In this document: one piece after another, positions 1 through 11,672 of the stretch | How the letters are laid out: every line of letters starts with the position of its first letter | Position numbering within the stretch: the first letter of the stretch is position 1 | NCBI GenBank assembly: GCA_022225965.2 | Contig: JAKJXP020000055.1 | Span: 186,001 to 250,000, forward strand | DNA: 64,000 bases | Origin: Diatrype stigma | Lineage: Eukaryota > Ascomycota > Sordariomycetes > Xylariales > Diatrypaceae | Direction of reading: 5' to 3' | Made by a program: the position numbers and the translations under genes | The notes under the pieces: generated by a model | Told to the model about the DNA's origin: nothing | The model's database searches: none | The model's input: only the letters and a program-made list of their open reading frames with translations

Positions 1-1014
1 CTTCCCCTCCCCACCCGACGACCCAGCAACCGTACTCCAGATGACCCGCCTCGCCGCGGCCGGCCTCCCAGCCCTAACCAGCCACCGCGGCGTCTCCGGC
101 ATCAGCAGCAGCAGCAGCACCGCCTGCAGCACAGCCGGCACGGCGCCCAAGCCGACCAGCCATCGCCACCCCTCCCCCCCACCATCCCCACCACCAACAA
201 GCGCCCACCCGACCACATACGCGACGACCTGGCCCAGCGTAACGCACAAGACGTTGAGCGTGACGAGCCCGCCGCGGCGCGCGGCGGGCGCCAGCTCGGC
301 CACGTACAGCGGGGTGGCGAAGGAGGCGGCGCCGACGGCGGCGCCCACGACGGCGCGCCCGGCCACGACGGCCGCCACGGTCCCGGCCCGCGCCTGCAGC
401 AGCGCCCCCGCGGCGAACAGCACGTCCGCGCCGAGGATCACGGGGCGCCGGCCCGCGGCGTCGGCGAGGCGCGCTGCCAGCGGCGAGGCGGCGAGCGCGA
501 GGAGCGCCGTCGCGGACGTGATGAGCGATTTGTCGAGGGAGGTGAGGGGTTGGCCGGATAGCGAGGTCCCGATCGAGACTAGGGTTGCGGAGATCACGCC
601 TGTGTCGTCTGTTTGCCGGGGGTGGAGGGGGGGTTAGTGGTGGTTGGTTTTTTTATTTTTATGAATTAATGTCTGAATGTAGGTATGTATGGGAATCTGC
701 GCGTGGGTATATAGGTATAATAGGGGCAGTTAGGCGGAAGAGTGGAAAAAGGGGGAGGGCAGGGGAGGGGATAACTTGCATCCGAATAGCAGGCCGCTGA
801 TGCAAGCCGAGAGGGTCAGCAGCCACACGAAGGATCCGATGCGGCCCTCGCGGTGTCTGAATTCCGCCTCGTCCGCTTCATTTGCCTCTTCTGCTGCTGC
901 GCCGGTATCCGATTGCAGCTCATCGGCTTCTAACAGCCCATCATGGTTGTCGCCATCCTCACGGTGGTGGCGGTGGGAGATCAAAGGCGCCGCCTGGTCG
1001 TCAGCAGTCGCCAT
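1..1014 (-). CDS. MFS sugar/myo-inositol-type transporter, N-terminal part (cut by window edge)
   Basis: Two exons are visible: 1014-780 and 608 to the window edge. The first encodes a 78-residue start: an acidic cytosolic tail, then the first membrane segment ending SGLLFG. Joining the exons restores GLLFGYDTGVISATLVSIG, the signature start of the sugar porter family, closest in my reading to fungal Itr1-type inositol/H+ symporters. Downstream come a D-x-GRR loop motif (ADAAGRRPVI), VAGRAVVGAAVG, and the PETPRWLVR motif that follows helix 6. It would act at the plasma membrane as a proton-coupled polyol or sugar importer. The intron (609-779) begins with GCAAGT, so it is a GC-AG intron; no GT donor keeps the frame. 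The C-terminal half lies outside the window, so substrate class is an inference. Confidence 0.85.
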
Positions 1015-2002
1015 AATTGATATCGTCGGGATATTTGTGGTTCCCTGTTCTTCATCTAATGTATAGATTTCAACTAGCTCTTCTACTTGCGGGTAGATGC
1101 ACGGGGCGATATACGGTTGATCATCGCACCATAGGCATCACAGATATGAGGCTCAAGTGGTGGTTGATCGAAGGGAGTCGGGAAGTTGATACCAGAGGGA
1201 GGGAGCGTGCACCGTGAAGACATCACGTGTAACTAGAAGCCGCACACGGTCCGCTGTGTTGTCAAGGGTTACTTAGTGGGAACCTTGACCCTTACGTAGA
1301 TCCCTGAGAACCCCGGGAACATGCCGATTGGTGGTGGGTCAGTTAACTAGTTGTAGCCTTGTAGGACTGGTTGGTTGTTCCATAAGCGGCATGCGGCATG
1401 AGATTCAAATATATATCGTAGGATGTTCAGATTTGCTATCAAACTTACCATCTTGATCTGTCCCCGAAGCTTAGTTACATCGATGTCGAATACGATCTCG
1501 CCCTTTTTCAAACTATAGTGGGGTCGGAGATCGTTCGGGTACTTAGGAGGTAGAATGGCTGTTGAATCTTACTTTAAACCCCTGACTCCCTGATTCCTAT
1601 AAACCATTTTCGTTACCTTTCCATATAGCCGTCAATACACCCCTGAAACCATGGCTGTGGCATATTGGGAGGTAAGCCAAAGGACACAAAGGTATGGTTC
1701 AAATGAAGATATTCTCGAAAGTCATGTGTCTGCTTATATATGAACACTTGAACACACAACGAGAGTCAGCATTGAATATTGCCATGGCATTGCCTCGTTT
1801 GCTTCGTACTTCATTGCTTTCCACCTGTGTGCCGACCCCAGCTAACAATTTATGTCACCATTTTGTTGTCGCCCCCCACCCCCTTCCTTTTTTTTCTCTC
1901 CCTTTTCTTCTGCTGCACCATCTAGTCAAGTAAGTACACCAAAGTAGCATCGTCCATGCTGCCGTTGTCTATCCACCCGGCCACACCCACTCGCTCACCC
2001 AC
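1015..2002. other. Intergenic region upstream of the transporter
   Basis: It lies between the transporter start and the 3' end of the aldehyde dehydrogenase. I see no gene. Short open frames on the plus strand have no recognisable domain. The part next to 1014 presumably holds the transporter promoter; no specific site could be supported. Confidence 0.5.
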
Positions 2003-3621
2003 TCACGCGTCCAAGTTGACCGTGACGGACTTGGTGTACGAGTAGGCCGCCAGCCCCGCCTCGCCCAGCTCGGAGCCGATGCCGGACTGCTTGGTGCCAC
2101 CGAACGGGACGCGGAAGTCGTTGCTGTTGGCGGCGTTGATGTGCACGGTGCCGGCCTCGAACTCGCGCGCGACGCGGTGCGCCCGCGCCACGCTCGACGT
2201 GAACACCGCCGCGCTCAGCCCGTACGCCGTGTCGTTGGCCATCGCGAGGGCCTCCTCCTCGGTCCGGAACGGCACCACCACCACGCACGGCCCGAAGATC
2301 TCCTCGCGGTACACCCGCATCCCCGGCTTCACGTCCGTGAACACGGTCGGCTCGACGAAAAACCCCTTTTTGTTTCCACTACTAAGCTGCGGACCCACCC
2401 CCGCCGATTCCGCATCGCCGCCGCCCATGTACACCGTGGCGCCCTCGTCCCGCGCCGACCGGATGTACGCGCGCACGCGGTCGTACTGGGCGCGCGAGAC
2501 CTGCGGGCCCTGGAAGGTGGCGGCCTCGAACGGGTCGCCCACGACCGAGACCTTCTCGACCTGGTCACGGTACCGGGCCAGGAAGCGCTCGTAGACGCCC
2601 TCCTGGACCAGCACGCGCGACGTGGCGCTGCACATCTGGCCGGCCAGGGCCATGACGCCGCGGTGGGTCCAGACGGCGGCGTTGTCGATATCGGCGTCGT
2701 CGAAGACGACGGCCGGCGACTTGCCGCCCGTCTCCAGCGTGACGTTCTTCAGCGTCGGCGCCGCGAGCCGGAGCACCTCGCGCGCCGTGGCCGTGCTGCC
2801 CGTGAAGGCCACCTTGTCGACGCCCGGGTGGGCCGCGATCGCCGCGCCCGCCTCGCCGCCGCGCCCGCTGACCACGTTGACGACGCCGGGCGGGAACCCC
2901 GCGGCGCGCGCCAGCCCGGCGAGGTACAGGCCCGCGAGGGGCGCGACCTCGGACACCTTCAGCACGACGGTGTTGCCGCAGGCGAGGGCGGGCCCGAGCT
3001 TGGCCGCCTCGGACACCGGCGTGAAGTTCCACGGCACGATCTGGCCCGCCACGCCCAGCGGCGTCCGCACCGTGTACACGGCCTTGCTGCGGCCCGCGTC
3101 GATCGTCTGCCCGTGGATCTTGTCGGCCCAGCCGGCGTAGTACCGCAGCGTGGCCGCCGCCGTCGGCACCACCCGCCCCCGCGCCACCGCGTACGGCATC
3201 CCCGTCGTGAGGGCCTGCGCGCTGGCTAGCGCGTCCGCGTGGGCGTCCGTCTCCAGCAGGTCCGCGAGCTTGTTCATGGGCACGGCCCGCTCCGTCCCCG
3301 AGAGGTGCTTCCACGACTTGTCCTGGAAGGCCGCCCGGGCCGCCCGGACCGCCTTGTCCACGTCGTCGGCCGTGGCTGCGTGGGCCGCGGCGATGACTTC
3401 TTCAGTCCTGGATCGGTGATCGTATATATAAGCATGAGAACAGGGTTCCTCTTCAGGCGTGGGAAAGGGAAGGGGATGGAAAGATGCATGGGACTCCCTT
3501 ACGTGGCATTAATTACTTCGATTGTCTGTCCGGAGCTACTAGCTACGAACTCGTTGTTGATGAAGAGGCCGAGAGGCTGCGTCCATTTGACGCCATTGGG
3601 GGCTTCAAGGGCGACTTCCAT
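2003..3621 (-). CDS. Aldehyde dehydrogenase (NAD(P)+-dependent, ALDH superfamily)
   Basis: Two exons, 3621-3503 and 3407-2003 (intron 3408-3502, GTAAGG...CAG), give 507 aa, the usual ALDH length. The first exon starts MEVALEAPNG and continues through LFINNEFV, the normal start of the NAD-binding domain. The general-base Glu is in LETGGKS (about residue 265) and the nucleophilic Cys in GQMCSATSR (about residue 299). The FTGSTATARE Rossmann motif and a FGPCVVVVPF block are present. It oxidises an aldehyde to the acid; the substrate cannot be told from sequence. Oddities: the normally PWNFP motif reads PWNFTP, and a short insertion rich in Gly, Ser and Lys precedes the FFVEPTVFTDV strand. No targeting peptide is evident, so a cytosolic enzyme is inferred. 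Confidence 0.93.
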
Positions 3622-4845
3622 GGTTGCTCGCTATGGCTATCACCGGGTGAGTCTACTGTTAGGGTCGTTGCAGCGTAGTGAATTGTCTAGGTTTATGTGG
3701 AACAAATACTGGATGTTGTCAATGACTCGGGAGCTCTGAGGGGTAATATGTAGTACAGGAGGTATCTCGAAACTTTATAGTAGACAGCCAATGACTACAC
3801 GGCGTTAATCTCGATATGTCCATGATGTCGTACCCGTCAACCCCGTACAATGAAGCCCCCCCTTACGGCGGTCCATCATGACTCATTCATATATCCCAGC
3901 CGCGTGTTCAGATGAAGGCAGTGAACAGGAGGAGTTCCAAGTTCCATTTCTAGCATATACGGTGGTCACTGTGAAACTCCAAACCTTATTGGTCCATGCC
4001 TGCCTGCTACATGTACGGTATTTTATAGCCTGGGAACTATCATCTCCGTTAAATCCGGCCTTCACCAATGTGGCTCTACGCAGCGAGTCATCTAGACCTG
4101 ATACAATCGCCAGAGATGTATTGTAAGGTTTGAGGCTGGCGTCATCGTCTTCATATGGGTTGGGGAAGTCGAAAGAGCTCCTGTCAAGCTCACGCCAAAG
4201 GCGGAAACACCCGGACCCACGAGTGGTGAGGTTTAGTCTGACTGGTTAAGGTATATCTAGTTCAGGGGCAGTAGAAAGGGGGGGGGGGGGGTTAGTGTTA
4301 CTATATTAGGAGGGCCTTACCCTTCTCCGTTCCATATCGCAATACGAATAGTATGCATCTGTCATGTACGTTTAGGACATGAGTCTGTACAAATCTTCAT
4401 GTTCCATATATTATATCCTGGTGGACACAACGACGGCATCGAACCAAAGAAATGTTTGCACCTCCTTTATCTTCTTTAGGTGAAAGTTACCCCGATGCAG
4501 GCTTGGTTGGGGGCTTTCAGAATAACAGTTCGATCCTTGGAATGGTTCATGAGTGGGTTCCTCCCGAAAGGACTTGGGAAGCAGACTCGTAAAGGTTCGC
4601 AGAAACTACCTAGTGTATATAACCATTGTGGTTACCTGGGCCATACCTTTTTTGTAATGGCCGATCCGTAGCTGTTCCTGTTATATTTGTGGCTAACAAT
4701 TCTATGATCGGAGGTGTAGTTACAACCTTCTTATATGCATGATCTTTTTGTAAATCATAGTGCCTGGCACCATTATGCGAACCTGCGCGCGCGCGATTTT
4801 TCCTCTTGCAGCCTATGTAGAGGGCTTGCTTTCTACCGGGTATAT

Positions 4846-4905
<60 letters not shown>

Positions 4906-6176
4906 CACCCCCCCCCCCCCCCCCCCCCCTTTACCTCTTGCTTCGCCCCATCTTTCACTCGAACCCCCATCTAAGCGCCCAGTCTCCAAGTTGTCGTCTA
5001 TTGATTTGATTACTCCTTACCTGGTTATCTTTGATACGCCTGCTACGCCTAGGTACGTACAGTACATACAGAGTATTCAAGATGCCGTTGGCCTTACTTA
5101 CCTGACTGAAGCCATTCACTGTGAAGTGTGGTAAAAATTCACTAGAAATCTACACCCCCTATCCTTCTCGAGGATACGTCTATGGGTCTAATTGCACGCA
5201 TAACACATGGCAACAAAGTCTAGGCAGGATCAATGATCAAGTCAAGTCAAGTCGTCACGAGATAGTTTTGGGGGTGGAAACAGGTTTTGCATTGGCTTTG
5301 CTATGGACGTATGAGTGGGAGGTAGGCAGGGTAGGTTGATCCATAGCGTTCGTCTTGGGGGAAGAAGAGAAAGGTCATTTCCCGCGCGACATCAACAAAG
5401 CCAAACCCACCACCCCTTCCATTTTTCCATGGCTTGTCAACAAAGCTTCTCGTTACCTGCTTTTGATGCTGTACCTAGTCCTGGACGCCTGCCGCCCTCT
5501 CGGCCGTTTTGACCCCTGCTGAGAAAATTTTGTCTTTCCGTCTACGCAGCCGACAGAGACTTTCTTTCCGGTAATGCAAGAAAACAATCCATGACGAAAC
5601 GCCCCGTACGCCGGGAAAATGAGAAAAAAGCAACGTGTATATATGTCTATGTACTAAGCAAACGAGAAATGCGTCAATCGTGTCCCACGATACCGTCGCG
5701 AGAGTAGATGATCATGTAAGGTAGAAGGCTTCCTACCGAAGAGGGGGTGACTCGATTTGACGATCAACCTGGCTAAACTGAAGGTCGGAATTTCTGAGAT
5801 TACCCAGAACCCTAAAGACTGGCCGATTCAAGGTTCATACGATGTTGATATTCTCTCTTCGAACTCCTTGTTTGTAGAAAGGCCAACTGGTTTGAATCCA
5901 GAAGATGAGTTGTAATTGGAGTTGTGGTGTGGATCGGTAATCACTGACACTTTGTCCAAGGCCTCTTCCATATAAAGGTCTCCAGTACAATAGTATCAAT
6001 ATGTCAATGATAGTATCGTAAGAGGAGAGACATAAGGCTGATGTACAATAGTGATGTATGACAGTTGGGTAATCCACTAGTAACGCAGCACTTGGTCCAG
6101 CCGTATCCTCAAAGTGGTTTCTGAATGGAGAGCTTGGGTTTGATTGGTTGGGATCTGAAACCGACGGTAAGCCTCT
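3622..6176. other. Intergenic region with long homopolymer tracts
   Basis: 2.5 kb between the aldehyde dehydrogenase start and the Itc1 3' end. I see no gene. It holds a G14 run near 4278-4291 and the T59-CA-C22 tract listed separately. Open frames crossing the homopolymers only reflect their composition. Confidence 0.5.
4847..4929. repeat. T59-CA-C22 double homopolymer
   Basis: A run of 59 T (4847-4905) is followed by CA and 22 C (4908-4929). On the minus strand it reads as G22-TG-A59, which could be the tail of an old retroposed transcript. Slippage or a base-calling/assembly error in homopolymers is equally possible. Confidence 0.9.
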
Positions 6177-9100
6177 CTAGCCTCGAGACTTCCTGTTCTT
6201 CTTCGGCTTCGGCGGCGGCGGGTCCTCGCTGTGAAGGTGGCCGAGCTCTTCGAGAGCCATGGTGTTCGACCAGTTGAGACAGCGGTAGTCTACTGGTTCG
6301 GGGGAAGGCTGAACTTTCGTGCGGGTAGTCATCCGCTTCGATGATTCTTCCTTAGACTCCTTCCCCTTTTCTCTCCCCTTGCTAACCTCTTCGTCGGCAC
6401 TGAGGTATCTTTCCCGGTTTTCCATGCCCTCGACAATCTTTTCCTTGTAGGCCAAAATCTCTTTTCGTAACTTGAGCTCATGATACCCGCGGGGGTCGAG
6501 CCAGTTGAGAAGCGAGTCGACTTCACTCGGATTGGAGTAATAGCCCCATTGACGAGCGTTGAAGACACTGGTGCGACCCTCCTCCATCCGTTTTCTCTGT
6601 GGCACCGTCATCTTGAACCTAGCCTTGTACTCATCCTGATCCTCTGGCGAAAGATCGATGTAGCCCTCCCGTTCCATATCGTCGGGTCCCTGGACCCAGA
6701 TGCAACCGTTCGCAAAGCGAGCGTGTGCTGTTGAGCTATGCGGTAAGCCTCCATACGGCATGCCATTGCGTTCGAACCAGTAGTATCGGTTCCAGAATCG
6801 GTCTTTTCCTAGGACTCGCGTTCGGCCACAGTCGGCTTCTCGAAGGTCGTTATCAAGTACCGCGATCTCTTCCTCGCACTTCTTGATATATTCCTCTTTC
6901 TTCTGGATGTCTTTCAGGACCTTCACGAACTGCTTGGATTGCTTCGGCATTTTGGCAGCCAATTCGGCTTCCCTCTTTCGTTCCTGCTCTTCACGCTTGC
7001 GTTGGCGTTCGGCTGCTCGGTCACCGCCTCTGCGACGGCTACGACGACCGTGAGTCTCCTCCTCGCTATCGGCAACCTCTTCGTCTGGCTCGTCCGGCGT
7101 ATCCTCAGCATCGACCATTTTGACATCACCATTAGTCTTGCCCTTTGCGGTCTCAGTGCCATCTTCCGGCGGGGACGGCGGCATATTCTCCGGGAGGAGG
7201 ATCTTGCGCTGATCATTCAGGAGTTTGAGATCCTCGATGCTGTGATATGTCAGTAAAGAAACCAGAGGGTCAATTCAGCTAAGTTGTTACGCACGCTTGC
7301 TTGCGGTTCCTTTGCCACTCAATCTTCTCCTTTCGGTAGCTTGTCATCGTCTCGGCGCATTCATCCTGATAAGCGCGCATAGCCTTGGTACCAGCCGTAA
7401 GCATGCAGATGATCTGCAAAATCGATACTCGAAGGTTAAGGTCAAGACTGCTGTACTGTTCACGAACAGTATCCTTGGTTGGCTCAACGTCGGGGGGTAC
7501 GAGCCTAGCTAACAACCCTTCGCAAGTCTCCGTTTGGCGTGGTTCCTTGGACAGCTGATGTAACAATCCGACTATGATAAGTTCCCAACCACCATTTTTG
7601 AACTGTCGGGCCTTCAAGGCCTCTATCCAGTCAAAGTCGGCCAGCACATCCGGGGCGCGGTGCTTGACTGTAGGTTCCGGCGTCTTCTCTTTTTCGGCTG
7701 CCGCAAGATCAGCCTTTAACTTCTCGGCCTCCAACTTAGCTAAGCTACTTCTAGTGGCACGACCCGCTGGTTTAGGCTCGGGCTCGGGCTCGGGACTCGG
7801 CATCGTGCTGTCCTGCTCCTCATCCTCGTCCTCTTCGTCGTCGTCCTCGTCGAGTTCTGGCAGCGTTGCCTGAAGCTTGCCTCCGTCTGCCTCGGCACTG
7901 ACGATCTGTTTCAAAACCGCGCAATGGATTTCCGTAAATAGCTGGCATGGGGTGTCTAGGCTGGCGATCTCCAAAGCCTGCACGAAGTCGTCGAAGGTGA
8001 AAGAGTCAAGTTTGAAGACTTCGCAGTAAACGTTGAGGGTGACCCACGTCTCCAGCAACGGTCCGATGGACTTCATCAGGATTTTGTCGTTCCGAGCACC
8101 ATTATCAACGACACCCTCAGGAGGATCGCTACACAAGAACTCCAAAGCTGGCCGAACGTAATCCTCTCGGGGTTCCAACTGCAGGTCCTCTATAGGATAC
8201 TTTGGCGCGGGAGGTGGCGGCGGCGGTTCGGGCTGAGTATAGACAGGGGGCAGCGGTGGAGGCAGCATGTTCTGCCGAAAAGGCACGGGGAACTGGAAAT
8301 TGTTGCCGCCAGACACGTGGGGAAGAGGGCCTGGATCCTCTCCGATGAATAGATGAGGTCCACCCTTGATATGCGGCCCAGAGTGGTGTTCAGGGGGTTG
8401 CTGCTGGCTCTTAGCCTTGTGGCTCTTTGGCGCTGGCTTCAGTTCCGGCAACCGCGCAGGGCCACTCGCAAAATTCTGGAACGCAGCAGCCATGCCATTT
8501 AAGGCAGGAGGGCTATGACCGGGTTGGTGGGCCTTCCTCTGGGCTTGATGCTGCTTCCGCTCGAGCAGCTTGTTGTCATAGCGGAGATGTGGCGGGACGC
8601 GAGTGTCAATATGGTACTGTGCTGCCACGTCATGCTTGACCAACCATGGCGCCCCGTTCCAAGCTTCCCGAGTCACCGTCTTCTTAATGAATGACCGAAG
8701 AACAGATTTGGTGAAGATTTTCCTGTCCCGGAATATCTGGTTGCTATCCACGGTGGCCTCTGCATCTGAACGGCCGTCGATACTAGTGAAATACCGGGAA
8801 ATTGGCTGGGTCAAAGTTCCATCTGGGAGTACCTTGCTCCCCAAGCGCGCCTTATCTCTGACAATTCCGGTCAACCGCTCCCCATTGCTCAACGTTATCG
8901 TTACGGCTTCTCCGGGGTAGTAATCAGCTTTGAACTCATCGTATATCATGTCGACAAGTGTGTCAATTCTTGAGATGGTCTGGAACTGAACACGCCGCAA
9001 CACTGGCCCTTTGAGTGCCTCAGGGAAGGCCTGTTCAACTTCTTCGGCGCCAGCCAGCTATACGATCGGTTAGAGGGGGGACAGTCAAAGATGGCAAGCA

Positions 9101-9619
9101 AGAACGTGAAGCCACCTACCTCACTCTTGAGAGCATCGAAGAATGTCAGGCCGGAGTGACCCGATATCTGGCAGATAAACCGCGGCTAAAGGGGGGTTAT
9201 CGGAGTTAGTCACAAGGGGATGGACATGCAAGGTGTCACACAAGGTGTCAAGCAACGTGACCAACCTGGTTGTAGAAGTCCACGCTAGTAATTTCTTCGA
9301 GTTAGCAACAGTCATATTCTGCAAAAGACCCTGGGTTGTAACTTACCGATTCAGGTACTCCTCATAACTGGTGAAGACTTCCCCAGTCTGGGGAATGTGC
9401 CAGACCTATATATGCAGAACATGTGGTGTTAGCGGGGCAGTGAAGACACACATGTACATATGCGGTGTAAGCTGATATAAGGTGAAGTCACTTGCCTCTT
9501 GAGCATCATCGTCCAGCTTTGGCGTCTGCATAAACTGCACGGGTTTCCGTTTGAAAAGCACCTGGAGAAGTGAGCGACTGCATGCCTCCAGAGAGAACGG
9601 CCAGACTACGACGTACCAT
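6177..9619 (-). CDS. itc1: Itc1-like ISWI (ISW2) chromatin-remodelling subunit with WAC, DDT and WHIM regions
   Basis: Seven coding exons: 9619-9617, 9561-9496, 9405-9347, 9284-9266, 9185-9120, 9057-7295 and 7239-6177, giving 1012 aa. The start, MVLFKRKPVQF, then VWHIPQTGEVFTSYEEYL and RFICQISGHSGLTFFDAL form the WAC domain (about residues 24-95). A DDT-type helix set (LLETWVTLNVYCEVFKL, about 376-435) and a WHIM region (KDRFWNRYYWFERNG, about 785-850) follow, in the Itc1/Acf1 order. Between them lie a Pro-rich linker and an acidic DE stretch. The family partners the Isw2 ATPase to slide nucleosomes and repress genes. The first coding exon holds only the ATG; the second ends with a GC donor (GAG|GCAAGT). 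Both splices are needed to rebuild the conserved WAC sequence. Confidence 0.93.
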
Positions 9620-11672
9620 GGTGGCGCGACACAGATATGCGCAAGGTGTAGCCGCACGCGAAAGGATCTGCAAGGCTGAAAGTCAGCCTTATGTCTATGA
9701 ATGACGGTATAAGTGGATCTAGGGGGATTGAAAGGGCATGCAAAGAGACCAGTTCAGCTCGTGGTGGTGCTTTGAGGGCGTTGTTGTGAGGAACGAATTG
9801 TGGCAGGAGCCATTGGGTGGAAGTGGGAGTGGAAGTGGGAGTGGGAGTGGGAGTGAAGTGGGAGTGAAGTGGGCGTGAGAGTCGGGTCTAAGGGTAGGTA
9901 GGTAAGGTGGTAGGTAGCAGGTAGCAGGTAGTAGGTAGGCAGGGTAGGCATGTGGGAAGTAGGGGGTGTAGCAAGCACGGCAAGCATAGGCAGGGAGACA
10001 GCAGCAGAAGCAGGTAGGCGGCAGGCAGTGGTGCATACAAAGTTATAGATACATCCAAGGCGGCTTGGGTTAATCGGTTATAACGCGCTTAGGGTTATAG
10101 AAGACGCGTCGACTCTGGCAGAGGGGGTGCTGGGGATTGGTACAGCCAGCGTCGTGGAAGGAAACGGGTGGATTTCACGGACGCGACGGGAGAGAAAGAA
10201 GTCGAAATGTTGTTGTTGTAAAAGTTTTGTCCGTCTAGCTCAGGAGGACGGGGACGGGGGACGGGGACGGGGGGAGGAAGAGGAGGACTAGAGGACTAAA
10301 AAGTAGGTCAAGGTAATAGGTTTAAGGTAAAAGGGCAGGAGCGGAATCAACTTGCTTAAGTATTGATGCTCGTACGTAAGTATAGGTACCGGTACATGCA
10401 CACCCAGACCCAGGATGGAGCTGGAGATGGACACCTGCACCCTGACACCCGAGGCCACACCAGTCCATGACTACCTATGACCATGCACTCCCTACTGCCA
10501 GTGCCTACTGCCTACTGCCTACTACCTACTGTAGCATACCACCTACGCAGGCCTGACAGGCTACATACCCATCCCATGTAGGTATAGAGCTCCATGCAAT
10601 GTATACTTACATCCAGGTAGTGGACTAGCTGACTACTGTAGGTAGCAGTAGACCTGCAGACCCAGACCCAGGCACGGCGCGGGAAGAATAAGACCCAAAC
10701 CGGGGTGGGACACACCCACACCCGCCATTCTTAGTGGTCAGCGCCCAAGGGGAGGGTGGAGTTTCGCTTATTTGGGATGGGCCTCAACTCGCGGTCCACC
10801 CTGGAGAACTACTACTACCTACCCCATCATCTCTCTGCTCCCTATGTCATTCACGACTCCTGGCTCCCTCGCCAGCATTCTTATACTCGTTCTGCTCGCC
10901 ACGCTCCGGGCAATCCGCCGAGCGTCCAACCGTCCGTATCCGCCCACTCCTGGCCATTTTACAGCCCGTATGGGACGGACCCCGGAATCCAGGGCGCGGG
11001 TAGGTCAATCATGGCCGCTGTCCTCCTTCGTGGTGCCAGGTAAGTTCGGGTTTTCTCGACCAGCACAACGTCGCAAAGGATACCCAAGGCTGCCAGTCTG
11101 TTCTCCAGTCGCGGCTCTATCTACCATATCCATTTTCTGGATTTCTGCCAGGGATCGCGTCGAATGCAGCTGGACATCAGTATATGTCGCCGTTGCTACC
11201 CCTTATGCGTGTCGAACGTGACACCCACACTTTGAGTGAAGGCCAGATAGGCGGAGCCGGAAGGCCTCTAACTTAGTGTAACATGTTCTTTTGATGATAA
11301 CGGGCTGAGCAGATGTTTTCAGACAAGTTTTGTTGTGGCATTCAGACTATAGGATGTGCGCGCTTTGGGAGTTGGGGCTGTTAGGTGAGACCTCCCGGGC
11401 TCCCGGTGGGCAAGCCCGCTTCCGGAATTTAGACGCTGCAGTTTGGTCCAAACATTCAGACACTCCACCCTAACAAAACCCGCCAGCACTGCCTGGCTCT
11501 CTCTGGCAGGGAGCTACACTTTAGCGCTGAACGCAAACTTGGGTGCTTAGAGGGTTCAAAGAATGCAAACAAATATAGCATGGATTATGGCCAACATGCA
11601 GATCATTAGCTCTTCAATATCATTCTCCTCTATTCTCTATCTTACGATGAACCTGCTCTAGTTTGCTCTTGA
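9620..11672. other. Intergenic region with GGGAGT and GGTAG minisatellites
   Basis: Upstream of Itc1 and downstream of ALG8. The stretch 9820-9960 is an irregular GGGAGT/GAAGTG array that passes into GGTAG/GGTAGCA repeats. CCTACTG units recur around 10496-10530. Overlapping open frames around 10734-11221 in all three plus frames show no protein character. No gene supported. Confidence 0.5.
9820..9960. repeat. GGGAGT/GGTAG minisatellite
   Basis: An imperfect array of GGGAGT and GAAGTGG units, grading into GGTAGGTA and GGTAGCA units, 200-340 bp upstream of the Itc1 ATG. The minus strand is strongly pyrimidine-rich here, a composition common in fungal promoters. Confidence 0.75.

Noticed and set aside
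2141..3229. Long plus-strand open frame of 362 codons
   Set aside because: It is the complement of the aldehyde dehydrogenase. GC-rich codon use opens shadow frames, and its sequence is Arg/His-rich without a domain.
4760..5134. Open frames spanning the T and C tracts
   Set aside because: They encode polyphenylalanine and polyproline purely from the homopolymers.
10734..11221. Three overlapping plus-strand frames
   Set aside because: All three frames are open together and none has a domain, so this is base composition upstream of Itc1.
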